A stretch of DNA of 25,000 bases from Owenia fusiformis. Lineage: Eukaryota > Annelida > Polychaeta > Sabellida > Oweniidae. Numbering within the stretch: the first letter of the stretch is position 1; each line of letters begins with the position of its first letter. The translations under genes were made by a program, and so were the position numbers. The stretch is from positions 1-25,000 of the forward strand of contig CAIIXF020000185.1 in NCBI GenBank assembly GCA_903813345.2. Reading direction: 5' to 3'. The notes beneath the pieces were generated by a model that had not been told where the DNA came from, did no database searches, and worked only from the letters and a program-made list of their open reading frames with translations. Below are positions 10,101 through 17,163 of the stretch, in pieces.

Positions 10101-13100
10101 TCATTGTCATGGTAACTGTCGTTTTTGCTTTTAGATTCACCTTCATTCTAGATAGGTCAATACATGATATGAAATACCAAATTGCCATTTTATTCATAAT
10201 TTGGGGATTTTTTCTATTTTATATGATTTACATGCTCATGACTCATTAATACAAGAAAATGTTCTGCTCATAAAATATTAAATACTAGTAAACAATACAT
10301 GTACATTTATGTCTCACAATATTGCCTCATTCCACACCACTAGTTCTCACAAATATTCTGACTCCTAATTTGTTCATTTGTACTCATCATTACTTTTTCA
10401 TTTTGCACAATTGCCTTTTGATTTAAATATCAACCGTTTCTGTTGGAATGAAGGCTTGTTTTGACCATTTTGGAGAGGAGGATCCTCAGGGGATTTCATA
10501 CATTCATGCAGTATGGCAGAATGGGTTAAGATTGGTCCCTGGGGGTTCACTGTATATAAAATTTGGCTGGGGTCCTAGGCTGAACCCTCAGATATCAATA
10601 TGTTCCAATACCAATCTGAATGTATTCCCATACCAACCAAATTAATACCCAAAGGCCATACCAAATGCCCAAATATAGGATCAATGTGATATCAAATATC
10701 CAGATATAAAAACATGGCCATTCAAAATGTCTAATGCCCCAAGAAGAAGGCAGATCTTTCAGGAAAACAACCCAAAAACAACCTCATATACCTCATATTA
10801 AGGATATATACTAGATCAATGCCATACTACAAGTGAGGGGTAACATATTTTCCAAGACCATTCTCATACCAGTAAGTGTAAAAATCTGACCATTGCCATA
10901 CCTCAAGTCATAATTTGGAGGACATTCTCATTTCTCATGTCAGATCCTAAAATTTAGGTCTATTGCCATTCCAAATGTCTGAAGTACACCTGAGCCACCT
11001 GAGCCAAGGATCCCCTCAAGGTTTATATAAAGTGAACTCCCTGGGAGACTGGTGGGAATGTTTCCACTTCCACATATAGGATTTGTCATTCACCCTTTTC
11101 AAAGGTGGGAGAGTTCATCATTGGCTCCAAAGTAATTCATTGCATTACATTAGCTGCTATGAAAGCAGTCAAGGACCAATCTTGAAAGACAGGAAGAGTT
11201 GAAATGTCAACACCTTCATAAGTGAGGGTAGTACTGTTCTGTTTTGGAGAATATCTCATGTGAACCAGCTCATATCATAATCTATTGATATCAGTTAAAA
11301 AATGTATTTTTGTAATTCTGCTGTACTTTTGCAGGTGAACAATTCAACTTTGGATTTTATTGTGTCAGGAATTTCTATATTGTTTCCTATTATGAAGATG
11401 ACAATGTTAAGAACCCCAACTTATGTGAACTCTGTCCCTTTAGATGTCAGAAGCTCAACCAAACACCTGTAGCTGCAAACTTAGGACGACGTACTGTGTG
11501 AAGCTATATTAGCCTTCAATGCGCGTGTTACTGGATCTGAACAAAAGAAAAATAAATCAACTGAAACTGAAGACAAACAATTCTTAAAGTTGTTTTCTTC
11601 AATAGGAAACAATATAGAAATTCCTGAGACCATAAAATCCAAAGTTAAATTGTTCACCTGCAAAAGTACAGCTGAATTACAAAAATAACTGCCACTATGA
11701 TCCGCTATTTCACATGAGATACTAGTATTCTCAAAAACAGAACAGTGCTGCCCTCACTTATGAAGGTGTCGACATTTCAACTCTTTCACATTTGAAGAGG
11801 GTGAATTATCAAACCTATGTATGGAAACATTCCCACCAGCCTAAACCCAGCTCTACCAAGCCAAACACTGCATGAATGAACTATGAATTCCCCGAGGAAT
11901 TCTTAATACCAGAATGGTCAAAAATAGCTAAAATGATGAGTAAAAACAACTTAGTAGAATATGTGTGAGAACTAGTAGAATGGAATGAGGCAATACTGTC
12001 AGATATACATGTAAAAATGCTAAATTAGGAGTAAAATGATAATTTTGAGCAATTTTGTGTTCAAAGTTGTGTATTGACCATTCTCAAATGAAGGTAAATC
12101 TGAAATCAAAAATGAAGTTTCCATGACAATGAAACATGGTTACCATGGCAACCAAGTAAATTGTAACCTCCAAAGTCTGACACAATACACAAGTCGTATT
12201 ATTTTTTAAGTTCTGAAAAGCTGATATCTGTATCTGCTTGAATTTAAAAGTTATAGCATTTATCAATTGTGGAGGTCCAAATTTCAATAAAACCCTAGTT
12301 ACCATGGTAACCAATCAAGTTTCAGCTCCCAAAGTCTAATTGAATACTTAAAATCAATCATTGTCTAAGATCTGAAAAAATGAGACATGTATCACCCTTA
12401 TTTCGAAAGTTATAGCATCCATCCAATGTGGGGGTCAGAATTTCCCTAAAACCCAGGTTACCATGGCAACCAATCATATGCCAGCGCCCAAAGTATAATA
12501 CAATACTTAAAACCAGTCATTTATGAAGATCTGAAAAAATGAGAACTGTATTTCCCTTATTTCAAAAGTTATAGCATCCATCCAATGTGGGGGTTCGAAT
12601 CTGTGAAACAGGCCCCTGTATAAATCATGGACCCATATAAGGCCAAAATCTGAGATTCTGTGGACTGATCTTTACATAAGATTGTTGCTGACATATTACA
12701 AAAGTTTTCTATTCACATTTTAACCCTTCCTAACAGACTGGTGACAAAATATGCACGAAATGACTCTTTCATTCCTGAAAAATTGGCCTCAAAATTGACA
12801 CCCGAAGGGTATGTTTTATCCATTAACATGGCAACCACTTAACCATGTGACTTGAAATTGTTATCATATATTAAGTTAGCCTATACCAATATACCATAGC
12901 AATTTGGAAACATTCTACTGAGTATTCTTGGAGTTCTAGCCCAATTTTATAGTAGGGGTCCAAATTATAGCCCATGGGGGGTAAAATGGCCACAAAATCT
13001 AAAAGCTGAAAAACTAAGATCTAATAATCCATAAAAATATGTAAAATCATACAAGCAACATAAAAAAATATGTCCCATAAAATCCCTCTGAACGCACGCT

Positions 13101-16020
13101 CAAACCCTCATTCTGACTGCACTAGTTATGATATAAAGTAAAGCTAATTGAGTTCTCTTTGGTTTTGGGTTGTTACTCTTTTAAAGGTATAGTAAATTTT
13201 AAAGTGACATACTAATGTGAAAGAAATTTTGAATTTGGAAGTGTGAAGTTTGTATATGTAGTGGAATAAAAATGTATGGTTGGAAATCCATTTAAAGATG
13301 TCCCAAATATCAGCAGCTTGCTCGGGACTTCCATGCAACTATGCCATTCTCAAGTGTTCATTTTCTATTTGTATTGTGATCGTGTCTTTTTGTAGGATTA
13401 CGTGCTTGTGGATGTTGAGGGTGGGTGTCCTGAATATGAGCAGCTAGCCGTGGACTTCCATGCAACTATGCCTTTCCCAGACATGGAGATCATATCTGTG
13501 AAACGTATACAAAACCACATGGTTTGGCAGTTCTTTTCAGTGTAAGTTTAAGCACCTTCTCATGTTAATGCATGTGCTTTGTACCACATTCTACTTTAAT
13601 TTAAAGGATTGCTTTGTTAAATGGTAGATTGTGATTATTTAGAAGATTACATAATACATAAGTGATGCAATGCCATTGATTCGAAACACAATACAATATA
13701 CATTTTCAAAATGAAATGATAAAGTAATATTTCTGTAATACTGACCAACTGCTATTGATTAAAAATGGCATGAAAACCATGTTCCTAATGTTTCTATGAA
13801 TCATGGGGTATCCCCCATTCTTATGCAAAGTCAAAATTGCAAGCTGAGGGCCATTCATCATACAAGGGTGTGGTTGAACCAATAAAAAACAATATGATAT
13901 TTTGTACATGTCGAATGTGTCTCTTTTTTCAAAACTTCATCATAGGATTCATAATAAGAATGATTTTCAAGTTTCAAACTTAACTGGTCAGAATTGTGAA
14001 GATGAGAATTCTGTATCATTGATAAAATATTATTAATGATTGAATTAAATTGATATAAAAATGTTTTATATCCTATAGTAAGAAAACTCAAATGGAACAA
14101 ACCAATGGGAAAGAATCTATCATGGAACGTATGTTGTTTCACGGCACAACAGATGATCTGATTGGTCCAATTTGTAAAACAAACTTTGACTGGAGGGTAT
14201 GTGGATCTAATGGGACAAACTATGGCAAAGGTATGTGTATGAGTTCAATTTTGATTGTCTTGTCAAGGCAGACTTTCTGTTATCTCTTGGCCTAGCTCCA
14301 GTCCTAATGGGCAGATATATTCTATAACCCTACCCTGGGATAATCCCAATATCTTGACCCTTGTTATCATGTAATCTCTATGCATGTAATTTTGATAACA
14401 GCTTTCATTAAAACCTATCAAATCTTCAAAACGACAATGTCATAGCAATGTCTATTCGAAGAGAAAGTAAGCTATCTTGGCTCATCGACTCATTTAATTT
14501 AATAAATCGTCATCAGATGTATATAGAATCAAACTTTACTATCTCTTTATTTTCATTGATACTGTATATATTTGTTTTTTGCAGGATCCTACTTTGCAAG
14601 AGATGCCAAGTACTCCCATGTTTATACTTTGGCTGGCAGGAGAGGTCATCTCCCAACTAGCAAACACAGAATGATAAGCATGCAGGGGGCTAATTTTCCC
14701 AAGATCCTCTGGGCTCAAGCTAGGAACATTCAAATACCTGCAATGAATATTAATCCACCTCCGGGTTTGAATTTTCCAAACACATCAAATGTTCATGCAA
14801 GTTCATCGAATTTTCACGTCAGTACATCAAATGTTCATGTCAGTATAAAAGGTTTAAAGGTTGGTAGTGTTACACATTCAACAATAGGAGGTCCTCAGCC
14901 AAACCAATCACAAGTTATCTCAAGTACCTCCACCAGAGCCCCTGCATCACAAGTTGGTACCCCCACATCTAATATCCCAGCACATGGGACAAATCCAAGG
15001 AGTAGTGGTTCACAACAAGGCTACTTTCCACCAAACCCGACATACTCTCTGAGTGCCCATGTTTTCAATCCCAATAGTGGTACACAAGGAGCTTCGGGAA
15101 CTAATCCGCAGCAATCTAGCAATGCCCCCATGGGCATTGCCTTCTGTATGTGTAATGGCTGGAAGAAGGCAAAAGGTGTTAAAGTGGTCCCAGGTTGCAC
15201 AAGCAGTAGATGCCAGAGTTTGGGCAGGAGCATTAATGCCACAAGGAATCGTCACCATCTTTCTAGGATGCATCATATGGAACAATTGTCAAAGGCTAGA
15301 ACATCTGCCATTGCTGCTGTTCATGCTGCTGTTGGTGCCACAGCTGCATCACTTCAATCCACACCCAGTAGTTTAGCATCGGGAATAACTGCTGCCTCTG
15401 GTTCTGGTGTTACTCCATCTTCCAGTACAATCTCCCCCTCCATCAATACCACCCCAGCTCATGCCTCAACCAATGCCGCTCACTTACCCCCAAGGCCTTT
15501 TCTCAACCCACCCCCAGCTGGTAACCCATCTGCCCCCCAGTCAGCTCATGGGGCCACACCTCAACAGCCAGTTCCACCCCCAGCCCACTCTTCTAAATCC
15601 AATCCACCGCATGCACATCAGATACGCGATCCCCCATGGCCAATGCGATATTACCCAAAATCTAAGGGAACTGTACAGAAAACAGCACCTACAACACCTA
15701 ACCCTCTCTCGAGACATGCAAAAGACCCATTCTTAACCAGACCCAGACCCACACCTTCTCAGCCTGCACCAGCTCAAAACGAGGATATACGTAAGATGTT
15801 TTGTGCTCGTGTTCTGACTGGAAACTGCGCCTTAGGAGCTCCCTGCATGGTTAAACCACCCCCTTTGGACGTTAACGACCCCTATGGACGAGCATTTGAC
15901 TCTTGCGTGGATAGGCTAGACAATCCTAAGATCTTCGTTATCTTTGATAATGCACAGTGCTACCCAGAGTATATCATTGAGTATAAAGTAAGCGCACAAA
16001 CATGTGACTACTCTGTATAA
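1079..16020 (+). CDS. SIM/RING-like/PARP protein, predicted mono-ADP-ribosyltransferase (7 exons, 1169 aa)
   Basis: Joined exons 1079-1124, 5752-7217, 7570-7618, 8860-9074, 13396-13541, 14079-14230 and 14585-16020 give 1169 residues; every intron is GT-AG. Seen: SUMO-interaction-like motifs at residues 9-13, 20-25 and 38-43; a Ser/Asp-rich linker; Lys-rich stretch 371-391; Cys/His cluster 466-514; PARP domain from about 583 to 1158 with LFHGT (H662), GKGSYFA (Y694) and PKIFVIF (I1141). Known: H-Y-I members of the PARP7/10/11/12 group transfer single ADP-ribose units from NAD+ to proteins; RING domains recruit ubiquitin E2s; tandem SIMs bind SUMO chains. Inferred: a nuclear enzyme acting on SUMOylated partners. 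Odd: the catalytic fold is split by about 385 residues, 707-1091. The linear order resembles RNF4-type SUMO-targeted ligases followed by a PARP. I cannot assign an ortholog. The gene model rests on splice logic without transcripts, but phases agree throughout. Confidence 0.88.
1509..1632. mobile_element. Short hairpin insertion flanked by a 10-bp direct repeat
   Basis: Arms 1523-1563 and 1578-1618 are reverse complements at 40 of 41 positions, with a 14-nt pyrimidine-rich loop. The hairpin is bracketed by GATAAAGATC at 1509-1518 and 1623-1632, which looks like a target-site duplication. This fits a minimal inverted-repeat (MITE-like) insertion. Transcribed within intron 1, it would form a long stable stem. 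Confidence 0.7.
1820..1970. mobile_element. Fragment of the hAT-like MITE family found at 10537-11045
   Basis: Sequence from ctggagggctcactgtacat onward, including the later gatttggaatggcaacggac stretch, matches in order the reverse complement of the right half of the element at 10537-11045. The opposite terminus is not visible, so this copy is truncated or decayed. Confidence 0.6.
2862..3010. repeat. Dispersed repeat with ggtgttca-type internal iteration
   Basis: Begins with iterated ggtgttca/gtgttcagc units and continues into caaatggcaggtggtgatat and ttgcatgttattgcc. The second part resembles 8655-8775 and, more weakly, 7741-7862. This suggests three copies of one small family in introns of this gene. 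I do not recognise the family. Confidence 0.5.
3430..3812. mobile_element. Hairpin-rich repeat element, copy A
   Basis: A 60-bp inverted repeat (3447-3506 with 3551-3610, about five mismatches) forms one end. A second small stem (aactgggt...acccagtt, about 3709-3742) lies in the other half. A TGACGTCA palindrome sits at 3689-3696. The whole unit matches, in opposite orientation, the element at 7860-8415, with shared edges ataattaagaaatatagacc and the ttcgaa/ttattat region. It has no coding capacity and appears to be a non-autonomous element of unknown class. Confidence 0.7.
5752..7217 (+). CDS. PARP gene exon 2: SIMs, Ser/Asp-rich linker, basic tracts, first half of RING-like cluster
   Basis: The acceptor ends at 5751; the codon completed across the junction is GAT. 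The exon runs 1466 nt to the donor GGG|gtatgt in phase 0. Residues 16-43 add further SIM-like cores (IEVISE; DIVFIHD). Residues 44-360 are disordered in appearance, rich in Ser, Asp, Thr and Asn, with iterated NSN-(x)FS-SD and FSDSDS motifs that suit CK2-type phosphorylation. Lys-rich tracts at 371-391, a later SRRKKFK and SLSKKKK look like nuclear localisation signals. The 3' end supplies C466, C469, C481, H486, C489 and C492 of a RING-like cluster. Without splicing, the frame would run into the intron and stop at 7322. Confidence 0.9.
7218..7569 (+). other. Intron 2 with duplicated 3' splice site
   Basis: A 352-bp intron from gtatgt to ttctaatttcag. Its last ~120 bp consist of direct repeats of the acceptor and the first bases of exon 3, described as a separate repeat feature. 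Confidence 0.8.
7453..7590 (+). repeat. Four 35-bp tandem copies of the exon-3 splice acceptor
   Basis: The unit ttctaatttcag|ggctggg plus about 16 following bases recurs at exact 35-bp spacing, with AG dinucleotides ending at 7464, 7499, 7534 and 7569. The copies differ at only one or two positions. Only the last AG (7569) keeps the downstream frame. The 7499 and 7534 sites shift it, and the 7464 site, although 105 nt upstream, meets a TAA inside the third unit. Confidence 0.9.
7570..7618 (+). CDS. PARP gene exon 3: rest of RING-like cluster (49 nt)
   Basis: A small exon after the last of four tandem acceptors, ending at ACAACAG|gtgagt in phase 1. It encodes residues 505-520, GWVSCVVVACNSVYTT, and adds C509 and C514. 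The C-x4-C spacing is what RING1 of RBR (TRIAD) proteins uses for its last ligand pair. The donor is near-consensus. Inclusion is required to keep frame between exon 2 (phase 0) and exon 4 (entered in phase 1). Confidence 0.82.
7741..7862. repeat. Dispersed repeat copy (family of 2862-3010 and 8655-8775)
   Basis: Shares ttcggtgtctgt and an acaagatggtgacattttg-like stretch with the copy at 8655-8775. It abuts the hairpin-rich element that begins near 7860. Similarity is moderate by eye. Confidence 0.4.
7860..8415. mobile_element. Hairpin-rich repeat element, copy B, with internal duplication
   Basis: Reverse-orientation homologue of 3430-3812. It carries a small stem (caccaggggc...cccctggtg, 7921-7955), a TGACGTCA palindrome at 7970-7977 that is repeated at 8161-8168, and a large terminal hairpin around 8060-8395. 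It is longer than copy A because a 191-bp segment is present twice. No open frame of interest. It lies in intron 3 of the PARP gene. Confidence 0.7.
7957..8338. repeat. Exact 191-bp tandem duplication
   Basis: 7957-8147 and 8148-8338 read identically by eye from tacgagtaatgtgtgacg to ggtcgttcgagg, with a TAC at both junctions. This is a recent duplication inside the repeat element, or an assembly artefact. Confidence 0.9.
8655..8775. repeat. Dispersed repeat copy (family of 2862-3010)
   Basis: Shares acaaatggcaggt, a ttgcatgtta stretch and a ggtgttcggtgtctgt start with the other copies. It lies about 85 bp before exon 4. Confidence 0.45.
8860..9074 (+). CDS. PARP gene exon 4: linker between RING-like cluster and PARP domain
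   Basis: The acceptor tttttag ends at 8859; the first two bases complete an Asp codon and the exon ends at ACAAAG|gttaga in phase 0. Residues 521-592 read as a helical continuation of a RING1-like fold (DQLRRTLPSMVVDILEE), then a charged linker rich in Glu and Pro, then HWAPM, where the PARP catalytic region begins. The donor gttaga is weaker than the others. A 4-kb foldback element starts only 30 bp beyond it. Confidence 0.86.
9633..10120. repeat. Three ~160-bp modules with X-box-like palindromes, left arm
   Basis: Modules begin near 9633, 9793 and 9952. Each starts with a ccccacattgg-type segment and a run like gctataacttttgaaat, and ends with a palindrome: GTTGCTATGGTAAC (9759-9772), GTTACCATGGTAAC (9918-9931) and GTTGCCATGGTCAC (10081-10094). 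These resemble RFX X-box sites (GTTGCCATGGCAAC). Confidence 0.75.
10537..11045. mobile_element. hAT-like MITE inside the left foldback arm
   Basis: Terminal inverted repeats start ccctgggggttcactgtat (from 10537) and end agtgaactccctggg (to 11045). The flanks are AGATTGGT (10529-10536) and AGACTGGT (11046-11053), an 8-bp target duplication with one change, typical in length for hAT elements. The opposite arm of the foldback holds the uninterrupted equivalent (accagcct, 11835-11842). 509 bp, noncoding. Confidence 0.8.
11335..11657. other. Exon-like segments facing each other at the centre of the foldback
   Basis: On the plus strand from 11335, and on the minus strand from 11657, a ttttgcag is followed by frames reading VNN-x-TLDF-x-VSGISILFPI that differ at two residues between arms. 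The minus frame stays open to 11481. This may be a captured exon or a transposase relic. Nothing recognisable. Confidence 0.3.
12110..12600. repeat. X-box-like modules, right arm
   Basis: Inverted counterparts of the left-arm modules. The palindromes are GTTACCATGGCAAC (12139-12152), GTTACCATGGTAAC (12298-12311) and GTTACCATGGCAAC (12457-12470), about 159 bp apart. Confidence 0.75.
13299..13353 (+). pseudogene. Decayed partial copy of PARP exon 5
   Basis: This 55-bp stretch aligns without gaps to part of exon 5 (about 13428-13482) with roughly ten mismatches; the run ggacttccatgcaactatgc is identical. Translated in the matching frame it still reads YQQLARDFHATMPF against YEQLAVDFHATMPF in the real exon. 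No consensus splice sites flank it in a usable arrangement, and sequence on either side does not match. It looks like a fossil of a local exon duplication. Confidence 0.75.
13396..13541 (+). CDS. PARP gene exon 5: start of catalytic domain
   Basis: The acceptor ttttttgtag-like tract ends at 13395 and the donor is CAGT|gtaagt; phases 0 to 2. Residues 593-640 read DYVLVDVEGG, then EYEQLAVDFHATMP, then MEIISVKRIQNHMVWQFF. The FHxTMP, IxxVxRIQN and W-x-x-F pattern is the standard N-terminal strand-helix of PARP7/11/12/13/14-type domains, preceding the NAD+-binding H-containing strand in exon 6. Confidence 0.92.
14079..14230 (+). CDS. PARP gene exon 6: NAD+-binding His motif
   Basis: Acceptor tatatcctatag, donor GGCAAAG|gtatgt; enters in phase 2 and leaves in phase 1. 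Residues 641-691 include the Lys/Gln-rich helix, ERMLFHGT with H662 (first triad residue, contacts the NAD+ ribose), GPICKTNFDWR and CGSNGTNYGKG. NFDWR and the GxxYGKGSYFA loop are typical of the PARP7/12 subgroup. The motif GKG-SYFA is completed in exon 7. Confidence 0.93.
14585..16020 (+). CDS. PARP gene exon 7: Tyr and Ile of the triad, split by a ~385-residue insert
   Basis: Acceptor tttgttttttgcag ends at 14584. Residues 692-706 give GSYFARDAKYSHVYT with Y694. In typical family members the next strand (here MFCARVLTG, from residue 1096) follows after only about ten residues. Here residues 707-1091 intervene: Pro/Ser/Thr/Ala/Asn-rich sequence, a threefold SNVH/SNFH repeat near the start, and a Cys/His cluster (C879, C881, C896, C901, H915, H916, H921, H922). 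The fold then resumes with CMVKPPP, GRAFDSCVD, PKIFVIF (I1141) and YPEYIIEY. Aligning YPEY with tankyrase places I1141 where poly-forming enzymes have Glu. Stop at 16018-16020, 11 codons after the last strand. Confidence 0.9.
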
Positions 16021-16679
16021 CTTAAGGTGCCACCTCATGATTTTCACGCTAAATTCTACATGTTAATACTGTACATTCGTGTTGGAGACTTTCCCTAATC
16101 AAAATTGTGAAAATCATTTTAAAATTTTGAAAAAATCACACAAGTGCGGGTGTGTCGTCTTGCAATTATCAATTGTGTGTGCAATTATCAATTGTGTGTG
16201 ATTAAGTGCAAAACCTTTGGGACAGCCCCTAAAATATAATGCAATATCAGTTATCGGAATTAAGGAAATTCACAAACTGAGGACTATAACATCCTGGATT
16301 ATTAATACAAATCACTAGATATTTGTGAACTATGTATTTTTAAGTACTAATGTTCAATAACAAGCAGTATAGGATATATAAAATGCAAAGATCAGATTGC
16401 AGTATCTACAGAACATCAAATATGGACAGCTTGATCTTAAGGAATTTGCAGGAATTGAAATTGAATTACTTCATATCTTTGATCATAGGTATTGATGTTT
16501 CACATATCAGAGAGTGATTTTAAGTATAGCTGGCCCCTAGGATGATGTCTTTTCAATCAATTAAGCAATGTACTTCATTTGTGCCAAAAGTTATTTCTGT
16601 CAGAACTAATTTTGTCATGAGAAATTATAATAGGACCATAAAAGTCCATGGTATATGAGGGTTATTTAATGGGAGGTTC

Positions 16680-16743
16680 TGGATACAGGGTATATCCCAA
16701 GGGAAATACAATATTGTATATCCCAAGGTATACCCTGTATCCA
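16680..16743. repeat. Inverted repeat, imperfect 31-bp arms
   Basis: tggatacagggtata at 16680 is mirrored by tataccctgtatcca ending at 16743, with a partly paired ccaagg/aatac interior. It resembles a tiny MITE or a stem in the 3' UTR. Confidence 0.6.
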
Positions 16744-17157
16744 AATTGAGCATAACTGATTTATGCTCTACTTAGTAGATACTGAGGATTGATTATGCTT
16801 TGAATGTTGGGTTACGCCTGTATTTTCCATTTGATTTAAAAATTAATCAACATTTTCATTTCTAAATTGTTGAATGTCAGCAATCTCTAGATTTGTTGAA
16901 CATCTGCAATTTTGTTTACAATGTTTGTATTGTTCAGTACAAACATGCATGGAAATTCCTGGAGATTGCTGAGCAGGAGATACAGTGGGAGATATATATA
17001 TCTCACCCCACTTCAGATATTAATGTTATTTACTTGTAAATCTACTAAGTATAGGATAAGCATGCGTTTAGTACCTGGAGGTTTTGGATATAAGGGTATC
17101 CTGACGCAGATATACATGAGGGTCATGTAGATACTTACCTTACAAATATTGTATTTT

Positions 17158-17163
17158 AATAAA
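17158..17163 (+). terminator. Candidate polyadenylation signal AATAAA
   Basis: First AATAAA downstream of the stop codon, 1.1 kb away. A variant AATACA lies near 16299. Neither has been tested, so the transcript end is uncertain. Confidence 0.25.

Larger units (their letters stand above)
9105..13124. mobile_element. 4-kb foldback (giant inverted-repeat) element in intron 4
   Basis: Left arm 9105 to about 11409 and right arm about 11580-13124 are inverted copies. The outer ~200 bp differ at only about six or seven positions by eye; the match continues inward with more gaps. The outermost shared bases are TA followed by gtgcagtcagaatgaggg, which suggests a TA target duplication as used by Tc1/mariner-type elements. 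A ~170-bp spacer separates the arms. The left arm is longer because it contains a 509-bp insertion and a little extra sequence. No transposase frame is visible, so the element is non-autonomous. Its transcript within the PARP pre-mRNA could pair over more than 1.5 kb. Confidence 0.85.

Noticed and set aside
10037-10249. Small membrane-protein-like frame
   Set aside because: Hydrophobicity comes from T-rich repeat sequence within the foldback arm; it has no counterpart in frame in the other arm.
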